Below are positions 1-7,126 of a DNA stretch of 42,735 nucleotides, one piece after another. The DNA is from CAG-791 sp045113775. GTDB taxonomy: Bacteria; Bacillota; Clostridia; Lachnospirales; Lachnospiraceae. The translations under genes and the position numbers were made by a program. The DNA lies in the NCBI GenBank assembly GCA_045113775.1, contig JBGUJH010000076.1, forward strand, positions 1 to 42,735, written 5' to 3'. The number at the start of each line of letters is the position of its first letter. Position 1 is the stretch's first letter. A model generated the notes under the pieces. The model saw only the letters and a list, made by a program, of their open reading frames with translations, did not search any database and had not been told where the DNA came from.

Positions 1-113
1 GAGACAATATGACATGCTACAGGAATCGGCACATTTGTGAAAGACTAAGTTCCGGCGCAGGGTAGAATTTAGTTTTTCATTCAAGGAGCTTTATGCTACT
101 TGAAAAATGAGTC

Positions 114-143
114 TTGCAAATTGAGGCACAATTGTGTTATAGT
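114..143 (+). promoter_or_regulatory. Putative topA promoter
   Basis: TTGCAA (114-119), an 18-nt spacer and TATAGT (138-143), with a TG one base upstream of the -10 (extended -10). A perfect 10-bp palindrome CACAATTGTG (127-136) sits in the spacer and could be an operator, though palindromes this short occur by chance. The rest of 1-253 shows no supportable gene. The leader after this promoter contains an inverted repeat, GTTTGTCC (151-158) with GGACAAAC (217-224). Confidence 0.5.
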
Positions 144-253
144 ACCCGAAGTTTGTCCTTATAATTCGTTATTGTTTGTAAATTGTAACGATATTATGGA
201 AATGTGTGAAAACTCGGGACAAACAAATACTTCAGGATGAGTAAGAGGTAAAA

Positions 254-2368
254 ATGGCAGCAGCACGCAAGCGCAAACATAATCTGGTCATTGTGGAGTC
301 CCCTGCTAAAGTAAAGACGATCAAGAAGTTTCTGGGATCCAATTACGAAGTGGCAGCCAGTTACGGACATGTCAGAGATCTGCCAAAAAGCAGAATGGGG
401 ATCGATGTCGACAACGGATACGAGCCCAAATATATAACGATACGCGGCAAAGGAGAGCTTCTTGCTGACCTCAGAAAGAAGGCCAGGAAAGCGGACCGGA
501 TCTATCTCGCGACGGACCCTGACCGCGAAGGAGAGGCAATTTCGTGGCACCTCATAGCAGCCCTCAAACTGGACGAGATGACCGACAAAGAGATCTATCG
601 GATCACATTCAACGAGATCACGAAGAAAGCCGTCACGGAATCGCTGAAAAATCCCAGGAGCATCAATATTGACCTCGTGGACGCACAGCAGACCAGAAGG
701 ATCCTGGACAGAGTAGTGGGATATAAGATCTCGCCGCTCCTCTGGGCGAAGGTAAAGCGCGGATTATCTGCCGGAAGAGTACAGTCGGTCGCACTGCGCA
801 TGATCGCGGACAGAGAGGAAGAGATCAATGCTTTCATTCCTCAGGAATACTGGACACTGGACGCGCTCCTGAGCGCGGAAGGACATTCGGAGCCCTTCAC
901 GGTCCACTACTATGGCAGGATCGAGGAAGACGGTAGAACTGTCAAACAGGAACTTGAGAATTCCGATCAGGTCGAAGAGATCACACAGGCCATTGAAAAC
1001 GCGTCCTTTGAAGTCACTGAAGTTAAAAAATCCGAGAGGAGCCGCAAGTCTCCCCTGCCCTTTACGACATCGACTCTGCAGCAGGAGGCAAGCCGCACAC
1101 TGGGCTTTTCAACACAGAAAACGATGAGAGTCGCGCAGCAGCTCTATGAAGGCGTTGAGATCAAGGGAAGCGGAACGGTAGCGCTGATCACCTACCTCAG
1201 AACGGACAGCACGCGCATTTCGGATGAGGCGCAGGAGATGGCGTCTGAGTATATACTCGCCAATTACGGTGAACAATATCTCCTCAGCCGTGAGAAAACA
1301 GGAAAAAGCGAAGGCAAGATCCAGGACGCGCACGAAGCGATCCGTCCCACGGATCTCCAGATCATTCCTTCTTCTATCAAGGATTCTCTTTCAAGAGACC
1401 AGTATCGCCTGTACCAGCTGATCTACAAGAGGTTTCTTGCCAGCCGTATGAGCGCGGCCAGATATGAGAATACCCAGGTCAGGGTCGCCGCGGACGGGAG
1501 CTATATTTTTACAGCGTCCACATCCCGGCTCCTGTTTGACGGCTATCAGTGCGTTTATAACCAGGAAGAGAGCGAGGACAAAGGCGAGAAGCTCACTGCA
1601 GAGCTTAAAAAAGACAGCCGCCTCACCCTTGAAAAGTTCGATCCCAAGCAGCATTTTACCCAGCCGGCGCCTCACTACACGGAGGCTTCTCTGGTAAAAG
1701 CTCTCGAGGAGCAGGGAATAGGCCGCCCCAGTACTTACGCGCCTACGATCACTACGATCCTCGCAAGGCATTATATAGTCAAAGAAGACAAGAACCTCTA
1801 CCTTACAGAGCTGGGCGAAGTGGTCAATTCCATGATGAAGCGGGCGTTCCCTTCTATCGTGGACCCGACATTTACGGCTAATCTGGAAGGCCTGCTCGAC
1901 GGAGTCGCGGAAGGCAGCGTCAAGTGGAAGACAGTGATCGAGAACTTCTATCCTGATCTTGACGAGGCCGTCAGCCAGGCGGAGAAAGATCTGGAAAAGG
2001 TGAAGATCGCAGACGAAGAGACGGACGAAGTCTGTGAGAGATGCGGAAGGAATATGGTGATCAAATACGGTCCCCACGGCAAATTCCTTGCCTGTCCCGG
2101 ATTTCCGGAGTGCCACAATACGAAACCCTATTACGAAAAGATCGGCGTGGCCTGCCCTAAGTGCGGCAAGGACATCGTTGTCAAAAAGACTAAGAAGGGG
2201 CGCAAATATTACGGATGCATGGGCAATCCGGAATGTGATTTTATGAGCTGGCAGAAGCCGTCTGACAAAAAATGCCCCAAGTGCGGCGGAATGATGCTTA
2301 TTAAGGGAAATAAACTAGTCTGCGAGGACAGAGAATGCGGGTATATGGAGAACAGACCCGAAGAATGA
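254..2368 (+). CDS. topA: DNA topoisomerase I
   Basis: Type IA topoisomerase that relaxes negative supercoils by cutting and passing one DNA strand. The 704-residue protein is a usual length for Firmicutes TopA. The TOPRIM domain is at the N-terminus (VESPAKVKTIKKFLG at about 14-28, and the acidic metal-binding DPDREGE at 88-94). The catalytic tyrosine is Y314 in the TYLRTDS motif. The C-terminus carries three four-cysteine zinc ribbons (CERCG...CPGFPEC, CPKCG...CMGNPEC, CPKCG...CEDREC), the usual single-stranded-DNA-binding tail. The start ATG follows an AAGAGGTAAAA ribosome site. The next gene is codY, 54 nt downstream of the stop, with a GC-rich hairpin between them. The topA-codY-rpsB-tsf order resembles the conserved Firmicutes cluster. 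Identification is secure. Confidence 0.98.
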   Translation: MAAARKRKHNLVIVESPAKVKTIKKFLGSNYEVAASYGHVRDLPKSRMGIDVDNGYEPKYITIRGKGELLADLRKKARKADRIYLATDPDREGEAISWHLIAALKLDEMTDKEIYRITFNEITKKAVTESLKNPRSINIDLVDAQQTRRILDRVVGYKISPLLWAKVKRGLSAGRVQSVALRMIADREEEINAFIPQEYWTLDALLSAEGHSEPFTVHYYGRIEEDGRTVKQELENSDQVEEITQAIENASFEVTEVKKSERSRKSPLPFTTSTLQQEASRTLGFSTQKTMRVAQQLYEGVEIKGSGTVALITYLRTDSTRISDEAQEMASEYILANYGEQYLLSREKTGKSEGKIQDAHEAIRPTDLQIIPSSIKDSLSRDQYRLYQLIYKRFLASRMSAARYENTQVRVAADGSYIFTASTSRLLFDGYQCVYNQEESEDKGEKLTAELKKDSRLTLEKFDPKQHFTQPAPHYTEASLVKALEEQGIGRPSTYAPTITTILARHYIVKEDKNLYLTELGEVVNSMMKRAFPSIVDPTFTANLEGLLDGVAEGSVKWKTVIENFYPDLDEAVSQAEKDLEKVKIADEETDEVCERCGRNMVIKYGPHGKFLACPGFPECHNTKPYYEKIGVACPKCGKDIVVKKTKKGRKYYGCMGNPECDFMSWQKPSDKKCPKCGGMMLIKGNKLVCEDRECGYMENRPEE

Positions 2369-2378
2369 CCGGCGCAGC

Positions 2379-2403
2379 GGCTCGCCCGGCGAGCCTTGAT
2401 TTT
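2379..2403 (+). terminator. 7-3-7 GC hairpin with T-rich tail between topA and codY
   Basis: Stem GGCTCGC (2379-2385), loop CCG, stem GCGAGCC (2389-2395), followed by TTGATTTT. It may be a weak terminator or attenuator, because codY begins only about 20 nt later and no separate codY promoter is obvious. Two further hairpins of the same 7-3-7 form lie at 21969-21985 and 27007-27023. Confidence 0.5.
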
Positions 2404-2422
2404 GGAAAGGCCAGGTGAAACA

Positions 2423-3241
2423 GTGAACAGGTCTCAGACGATCGGCAATGTGAAACTGCTTGATAATACCAGAAAAATTGAAAGACTGCTGCACAACAAC
2501 GACACAGGCAAGGTTGTTTTCAGCGATATCTGCAGAGTGATGAGCGATGTCCTGCAGTCCAATATTCTCGTGATCAGCAAAAAGGGAAAGGTGCTGGGTT
2601 TTGGTGAATACAACGGGATCCCGATCCTCAGCGATCTCATCACCGACAAGGTCGGGACCTTTATTGATTCCGCTCTTAACGAGAGACTTCTGGGTGTCCT
2701 TTCGACAAACGAAAACGTAAATCTTGGAACGCTCGGTTTTATCAAAGAACTGGACTGCAATAATGTCGGAATCATCGCGCCTATTGAGATCGCAGGTGAA
2801 AGGCTCGGCACTGTCTTTATTTACAGGGACGGGGAAGGCTTTGACATTGACGATATCATTCTGTGCGAATACGGCACAACGGTAGTCGGACTTGAAATGC
2901 TCAGGGCAGTCTCTGAGGAGAATGCTGAGGAGACCCGCAAGATCAATGTTGTCAAATCCGCTATCAATACGCTCAGCTATACCGAGATGCACGCGATCGT
3001 GCACATCTTTGAGGAACTGAGCGGGATCGAAGGGATCCTGGTCGCCAGCAAAATAGCGGATAAGGCAGGCATCACCAGAAGCGTGGTCGTAAACGCCCTC
3101 AGGAAATTCGAGTCTGCCGGGGTCATCGAATCCAGGTCATCCGGCATGAAGGGAACTTATATCAAAGTCCTCAACGACGCGATCTACGGCGAGCTCAAAG
3201 AACTGAAAAAACAGGTGGAGCCGGAGCATCAGGGTCACTGA
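2423..3241 (+). CDS. codY: GTP-sensing transcriptional pleiotropic repressor CodY
   Basis: Global regulator that senses branched-chain amino acids and GTP and represses nitrogen and stationary-phase genes. The C-terminal winged helix-turn-helix is nearly canonical: ASKIADKAGITRSVVVNALRKF followed by ESAGVIESRSSGMKGTYIKVLN. An N-terminal GAF-like domain precedes it (ICRVMSDVLQSNILVISKKGKVLGFG). I chose GTG at 2423, which follows AGGTG at 2413-2417, giving 272 aa; a TTG at 2396 in the same frame is possible but lies inside the tail of the upstream hairpin. CodY of Bacillus is about 259 aa, so the protein has a short N-terminal extension either way. It ends before a strong terminator at 3278-3311, so it is transcribed with or after topA and separately from rpsB. 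Confidence 0.95.
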   Translation: MNRSQTIGNVKLLDNTRKIERLLHNNDTGKVVFSDICRVMSDVLQSNILVISKKGKVLGFGEYNGIPILSDLITDKVGTFIDSALNERLLGVLSTNENVNLGTLGFIKELDCNNVGIIAPIEIAGERLGTVFIYRDGEGFDIDDIILCEYGTTVVGLEMLRAVSEENAEETRKINVVKSAINTLSYTEMHAIVHIFEELSGIEGILVASKIADKAGITRSVVVNALRKFESAGVIESRSSGMKGTYIKVLNDAIYGELKELKKQVEPEHQGH

Positions 3242-3277
3242 CTGCGTAAGGAGTCAAAAACACCAAAATAAATACCC

Positions 3278-3311
3278 AAGTTCGCACAAGAAATACTTGT
3301 GCGAACTTTTT
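3278..3311 (+). terminator. Rho-independent terminator after codY
   Basis: A perfect 13-bp inverted repeat, AAGTTCGCACAAG (3278-3290) with CTTGTGCGAACTT (3296-3308), has a 5-nt loop and runs into a T tract. It separates codY from the rpsB transcription unit. Confidence 0.93.
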
Positions 3312-3313
3312 GC

Positions 3314-3343
3314 TTGTGGTAATATTCTAATGTTGCGTAATAT
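3314..3343 (+). promoter_or_regulatory. Putative rpsB promoter
   Basis: TTGTGG (3314-3319), an 18-nt spacer and TAATAT (3338-3343). Transcription would start near 3350, immediately before the structured leader. The -35 match is only moderate, and other AT-rich -10 choices exist nearby. Confidence 0.4.
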
Positions 3344-3350
3344 TAAGCAC

Positions 3351-3436
3351 GCATTTTCGGCATATACCGGTGCTCTACCCGGGCTCTGACCCGGCAGGGT
3401 GGTAGCGAACCTTCATAAATGCTTACGGAAATGCGG
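3351..3436 (+). promoter_or_regulatory. Structured leader upstream of rpsB
   Basis: A conserved-looking hairpin has CTACC (3375-3379) pairing with GGTAG (3400-3404), and an inner pairing CCGGG/CCCGG around a CTCTGA loop. It is enclosed by GCATTT (3351-3356), which can pair with AAATGC at 3417-3422 or, alternatively, with a second AAATGC at 3429-3434. Two mutually exclusive closing stems suggest a switchable r-protein leader, for example S2 autoregulation. I do not recognise a named RNA family here. Confidence 0.5.
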
Positions 3437-3465
3437 AAGAACAAACCAAACACGGAGGAAAAGAA

Positions 3466-4236
3466 ATGAGTGTTGTATCAATGAAGCAGCTGCTTGAAGC
3501 AGGCGTACATTTCGGACATCAGACAAGGCGCTGGAACCCTAAGATGGCTCCCTACATCTTCACAGAGAGAAACGGGATCCACATCATCGACCTTCAGAAG
3601 TCTGTTGTCAAAGTTGACGAAGCTTACAGGGCAGTATTCGAGATCGCCGAGCAGGGCGGAACACTTCTGTTCGTCGGCACCAAGAAGCAGGCGCAGGACG
3701 CAGTCAAGACAGAAGCTGAGCGCTGCGGCATGTACTATGTTAATGAGAGATGGCTCGGCGGCATGCTGACCAACTTCAAGACCATCCAGGGCAGAATCGA
3801 GCGTCTCAAGAAGATCGAGACCATGTCCCAGGACGGCACATTCGACGTACTTCCCAAGAAGGAAGTTGCCAAGCTGAACAAAGAGTGGGAGAAACTTGAG
3901 AAGAACCTCGGCGGTATCAAGGAAATGACTCACATTCCGGACGCTATCTTTGTTATCGATCCCAAGAAGGAGAGAATCTGCATCGCAGAGGCTCATGCAC
4001 TCGGAATCACTCTGATCGGCATCGGCGATACAAACTGCGATCCCGAAGAGCTCGATTACATCATCCCCGGCAATGACGACGCGATCCGCGCAGTCAAGCT
4101 CCTTTGCAGCAAGATGGCAGACGCAGTCATCGAGGCAAGACAGGGTGAAGAGAATGTTGACACATCCGAGCAGGAAGCACTTGCTCAGGAGTCCGCAGCC
4201 AGCGAGGCCGAGCAGGCTCAGGAGGGAACTCTCTAA
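3466..4236 (+). CDS. rpsB: 30S ribosomal protein S2
   Basis: Structural protein of the small ribosomal subunit. The N-terminus MKQLLEAGVHFGHQTRRWNP and the blocks FVGTKKQAQDAV, NERWLGGMLTNFKTI and PDAIFVIDPKKERICIAEA are textbook S2. The 256-aa length is typical; the last 30 or so residues are an acidic, Ala/Glu-rich tail. ATG follows a GGAGGAAAAG ribosome site. The tsf gene starts 55 nt after the stop, as in most bacteria. Expression is probably controlled by the structured leader at 3351-3436. Confidence 0.99.
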   Translation: MSVVSMKQLLEAGVHFGHQTRRWNPKMAPYIFTERNGIHIIDLQKSVVKVDEAYRAVFEIAEQGGTLLFVGTKKQAQDAVKTEAERCGMYYVNERWLGGMLTNFKTIQGRIERLKKIETMSQDGTFDVLPKKEVAKLNKEWEKLEKNLGGIKEMTHIPDAIFVIDPKKERICIAEAHALGITLIGIGDTNCDPEELDYIIPGNDDAIRAVKLLCSKMADAVIEARQGEENVDTSEQEALAQESAASEAEQAQEGTL

Positions 4237-4291
4237 TTCCCGGCAGTTTTCCGTCAACAATAGATTATTTGAAATACAGAGAGGTATAGTT

Positions 4292-5248
4292 ATGGCAATT
4301 ACAGCAGCACAGGTCAAACAGTTGAGAGATGTTACCGGCGCAGGCATGATGGACTGCAAGAAGGCACTCACCGAGACAAACGGCGATATGGACGCTGCAG
4401 TTGAGTTCCTCAGAAAGAAAGGACAGGCTAAGGCAGAGAAGAAGGCCAGCAGGATCGCGGCAGAAGGTATCTGCTTCATCGCACAGGATGGCGACAGCAA
4501 GGCGGCAGTCGTAGAAGTCAACTCTGAGACCGACTTTGTAGCTCAGAACGAGAAGTTCCGCACATATGTCGCAAAGGTCGCGCAGCAGGCTCTGGACAGC
4601 GCAGCTGAGGATATCGACACATTCATGGGCGAGAACTGGGCAGAAGATACAACTAAGACTGTTAAGGACGCACTGGTAGACATGATCGCTGTCATCAGCG
4701 AGAAGCTCAGCATCCGCAGATTCAAGAGAATCGAAGAGACAGAAGGCTGTGTAGTCACATACCTTCACGGACAGGGCAGGATCGGCGTTATCGTTGACGC
4801 TCAGACCGCTGTTGTCAATGATGATGTGAAGACAGCGCTCACTAACGTGGCTATGCAGATCGCAGCTATGAATCCCAAGTATATCAGCCAGGCTGATATC
4901 CCGGACGATTACAAAGAGCACGAGAAGGAGATCCTCCTCGCGCAGGCGATCGAAGAGAATAACAAGCTTCCCGAGAACAAGAGAAAACCTGAGAACATCA
5001 TCGAGAAGATGCTGATCGGAAGACTGAACAAACAGTTCAAAGAGATCTGCCTCCTCGACCAGGTCTATGTCCGTGCAGAAGACGGCAAGCAGACTGTAGG
5101 CCAGTACCTTGACCAGGTCGGCAAGGCTAACGGCACAAAGATCACCATCAAAGAGTTCGTCCGTTTCGAGACCGGCGAAGGTATCGAGAAGAAGCAGGAC
5201 AACTTTGCTGAGGAAGTTATGGCTCAGGCAGGAGCAGCTGCGAAGTAA
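4292..5248 (+). CDS. tsf: Elongation factor Ts (first copy)
   Basis: Guanine-nucleotide exchange factor for EF-Tu. The N-terminal UBA-like domain reads VKQLRDVTGAGMMDCKKAL, then LRKKGQAKAEKKASRIAAEG; the EF-Tu-contacting TDFV motif is T80-V83. The 318-aa length is normal for EF-Ts. The start is ATG at 4292, after GAGAGGTATAGTT; an open frame extends upstream to 4073 but only overlaps rpsB. This copy matches the general EF-Ts consensus in the N-terminal domain better than its neighbour does, so it is likely the housekeeping gene. A strong terminator follows at 5279-5315, before a second EF-Ts gene of the same length. Confidence 0.98.
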   Translation: MAITAAQVKQLRDVTGAGMMDCKKALTETNGDMDAAVEFLRKKGQAKAEKKASRIAAEGICFIAQDGDSKAAVVEVNSETDFVAQNEKFRTYVAKVAQQALDSAAEDIDTFMGENWAEDTTKTVKDALVDMIAVISEKLSIRRFKRIEETEGCVVTYLHGQGRIGVIVDAQTAVVNDDVKTALTNVAMQIAAMNPKYISQADIPDDYKEHEKEILLAQAIEENNKLPENKRKPENIIEKMLIGRLNKQFKEICLLDQVYVRAEDGKQTVGQYLDQVGKANGTKITIKEFVRFETGEGIEKKQDNFAEEVMAQAGAAAK

Positions 5249-5278
5249 TTCGATCAGTGCAAAAACAAGTTTTAAGAA

Positions 5279-5315
5279 CAGGCGCTGTACACTTAGTGTA
5301 CGGCGCCTGTTTTTA
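5279..5315 (+). terminator. Terminator between the two tsf genes
   Basis: ACAGGCGC then GTACAC pair with GTGTAC then GCGCCTGT around a TTA loop, with one unpaired base on each side, followed by TTTTTAATT. It lies only about 25 nt before the ATG of the second tsf copy, so that gene depends on read-through, antitermination or a promoter inside the first copy. Confidence 0.92.
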
Positions 5316-5338
5316 ATTCAGTGAAAGGGGGAGTAAAT

Positions 5339-6295
5339 ATGAAGATATCAATGGAAGAGGTAAAAGTATTGAGAGCCGGGACCGGCGCAGGTGTGATGGA
5401 CTGCAAGAGAGCTCTAACCGAGGCGAACGGCGATAAGAAAGAAGCCGCAGAACTTCTGAGAAAATGGGGGATCATTAAAGCGGATAAAATAGGTACCAAA
5501 ATCGCGGCAGAAGGACTGTGCCGGATCGCGAAGGACGGCACCGTCAAGGCGGCCGTTGTTGAAGTCAACTCCGAGACTGATTTTGTGGCGAAGAACGATA
5601 AATTCCGCGCATTTGTCGAGAAAGCTGCCAGGCAGGCCCTTGACAGCGAAGCGCGTGATATTGACACATTTATGGCCGAGAGCTGGGCAGAAGATCCGGA
5701 AAAGACAGTGAAAGACGTGCTGCTGGATATGATCGCCGTGATCAAAGAAAATCTCAGCATCCGAAGATTCAAAAGGATTGAAGATAAGGAAGGCTGTGTA
5801 GTCACATACCTTCACGGACAGGGCAGGATCGGCGTCATCGTCGACGCTCAGACCGCTGTTGTCAATGACGAGGTGAAAACAGCGCTCACTAATGTGGCCA
5901 TGCAGATCGCGGCTATGAACCCCGGGTACATCAGTCGTGCCGAGATCCCGGATGATTACAAAGAGCACGAGATGGAGATCTGCCTCGAGCGGGCTGCTGC
6001 CGAGAACAATAAGCTTCCTGAAAATAAGAGAGTATCTCAGAACATCGTCGAGAAGATCGCGGCCGGAAGACTGGACAAAAGGTGCAGGGAGATCTGTCTC
6101 CTCGACCAGGTCTATGTCCGTGCAGAAAACGGCAAACAGACTGTTGGACAGTATCTTGACCAGGTCGGAAAGGCCAACGGCACAGAGATCACTATCAAAG
6201 AGTTTGTCCGCTTCGAGACCGGTGAAGGAATCGAGAAGAAACAGGATAACTTTGCCGAGGAAGTTATGGCTCAGGTAAACGCAGCCGCAAAGTGA
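5339..6295 (+). CDS. Second elongation factor Ts (tandem paralogue)
   Basis: A complete EF-Ts homologue of 318 aa, the same length as its neighbour and aligning without any gap. It keeps TDFV (T80-V83) and the LHGQGRIGVIVDAQT block. The N-terminal domain is diverged: LRKWGIIKADKIGTKIAAEG replaces LRKKGQAKAEKKASRIAAEG, losing several basic residues. The region from about residue 148 to 190 and the last 40 residues or so are nearly identical to copy 1. A 47-nt stretch (5789-5835 against 4742-4788) is identical at the DNA level, including synonymous sites. ATG follows AAAGGGGGAGTAAAT. No promoter is evident between the upstream terminator and the start. It could be a functional duplicate, a condition-specific EF-Ts or a decaying copy; the intact frame argues against a pseudogene. 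Confidence 0.93.
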   Translation: MKISMEEVKVLRAGTGAGVMDCKRALTEANGDKKEAAELLRKWGIIKADKIGTKIAAEGLCRIAKDGTVKAAVVEVNSETDFVAKNDKFRAFVEKAARQALDSEARDIDTFMAESWAEDPEKTVKDVLLDMIAVIKENLSIRRFKRIEDKEGCVVTYLHGQGRIGVIVDAQTAVVNDEVKTALTNVAMQIAAMNPGYISRAEIPDDYKEHEMEICLERAAAENNKLPENKRVSQNIVEKIAAGRLDKRCREICLLDQVYVRAENGKQTVGQYLDQVGKANGTEITIKEFVRFETGEGIEKKQDNFAEEVMAQVNAAAK

Positions 6296-6327
6296 TCCGC
6301 ATCAGAACTTATTAAGAATCTGCGTTC

Positions 6328-6358
6328 AGGCACCGCGCCCTATCTCCGCGGTGCCTGT
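6328..6358 (+). terminator. Terminator after the second tsf
   Basis: AGGCACCGCG and CGCGGTGCCT form a 10-bp stem around a 9-nt loop, followed by GTTTCAGTT. The T tract is short, but position and stem strength fit a terminator. Confidence 0.75.
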
Positions 6359-6391
6359 TTCAGTTGTCGTAAATTATTTTAACGAATGATG

Positions 6392-6397
6392 TATAAT
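6392..6397 (+). promoter_or_regulatory. Possible -10 element upstream of mecA
   Basis: A consensus TATAAT at 6392-6397 (and a second at 6412-6417) lies between the tsf2 terminator and mecA. No -35 at proper spacing is convincing; TTGTCG at 6364 is 22 nt away. A promoter is expected here because of the terminator just upstream. Confidence 0.3.
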
Positions 6398-6460
6398 TTG
6401 CTTCAGTGTTGTATAATGGTAAATCAGAAGAAAAGTATACTTTCGGACGGAGGAACACAT

Positions 6461-7126
6461 TTGAAATTCAGAAAGATCAATGACACAACTATAAACTGCA
6501 TCATCACGCAGGATGACCTCAAGAAACACGGCATCGATCTCGACGATCTGTTTGACCGCAAGAAGAACGCTGTGGAGTTTATCAAGAGGATCATTCTCAA
6601 GGCAGCCAGTTCCGTCAATATGAATATGAAGAACGACTACACGTCGATGAGGATCTCGGTCCTGCCCGATCAGTCGGTCAGCCTCACGATTTCCCAGGAC
6701 CCCGTTGAGTCATCTAAGATCAAAGAACACAAGGATCTCGCTTCCGGATCACTGTCAGGAAGCGGTAAGGATCGTGAAAAGGCTGCGGACAGGGCTGCAC
6801 AAAAAGCCGTCGGGGATACCTCGAAATCAGGTACTTACGTCTTTCGCTTTTACAGCATCATGGATACTTTATCCAGCTGCCGCATTCTCAGAACGTGCCC
6901 GGGACTGAAAAGCTCGCTCTATTTTGTCAGGGAATCGGGCTTTTACTATCTGGTGATCAGCAGGGATGTCGACGCCGGGGAAGAATATGACAGTACTGTG
7001 CTCAGGATCAACGAGTTCGCCGATATGGTTTCCTGCAGTGACACGACACTGGCTTACATCAGGGAACACAGCGACTGTATACTGAGGAAAAGGGCAGTAC
7101 AGCAGATTTCGGAGTTATACAGTTGA
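6461..7126 (+). CDS. mecA: Adaptor protein MecA
   Basis: MecA family adaptors deliver proteins such as ComK to the ClpC/ClpP protease. The N-terminal domain (MKFRKINDTTINCIITQDDLKKHGIDLDDLF, a run of short blocks) matches the substrate-binding half. The C-terminal half (YVFRFYSIMDTLSSCRIL, SSLYFVRESGFYYLVI, ILRINEFAD preceded by V) matches the ClpC-binding domain, and a charged linker of about 45 residues lies between. TTG at 6461, after CGGAGGAACACAT, gives 221 aa, close to the 218 aa of Bacillus MecA; an upstream in-frame ATG at 6386 overlaps the promoter region and is unlikely. The stop overlaps the TTG start of the pseudouridine synthase by 4 nt, implying translational coupling. Confidence 0.88.
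   Translation: MKFRKINDTTINCIITQDDLKKHGIDLDDLFDRKKNAVEFIKRIILKAASSVNMNMKNDYTSMRISVLPDQSVSLTISQDPVESSKIKEHKDLASGSLSGSGKDREKAADRAAQKAVGDTSKSGTYVFRFYSIMDTLSSCRILRTCPGLKSSLYFVRESGFYYLVISRDVDAGEEYDSTVLRINEFADMVSCSDTTLAYIREHSDCILRKRAVQQISELYS

Noticed and set aside
1..81. Possible end of an upstream gene at the left edge
   Set aside because: One frame runs from base 3 to a TAG near 79, but the residues match no family and codon use is unlike the neighbours.
1391..2116. Long open frame antisense to topA
   Set aside because: Lies wholly inside topA, has no ribosome site or family resemblance, and results from codon bias of the sense gene.
3390..3412. T-box-like AGGGTGGTAGCG segment in the rpsB leader
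   Set aside because: T-boxes carry GGGTGGNACCGCG followed by a terminator/antiterminator and precede aminoacyl-tRNA or amino-acid genes. Here the ACCGCG part is not matched, no terminator follows and the gene is rpsB.
3478..4521. Antisense open frame across rpsB and tsf
   Set aside because: Overlaps two certain genes and has no independent evidence.
5321..6295. Second tsf as a pseudogene
   Set aside because: The frame is intact, the length equals copy 1, a strong ribosome site is present and the TDFV motif is kept.
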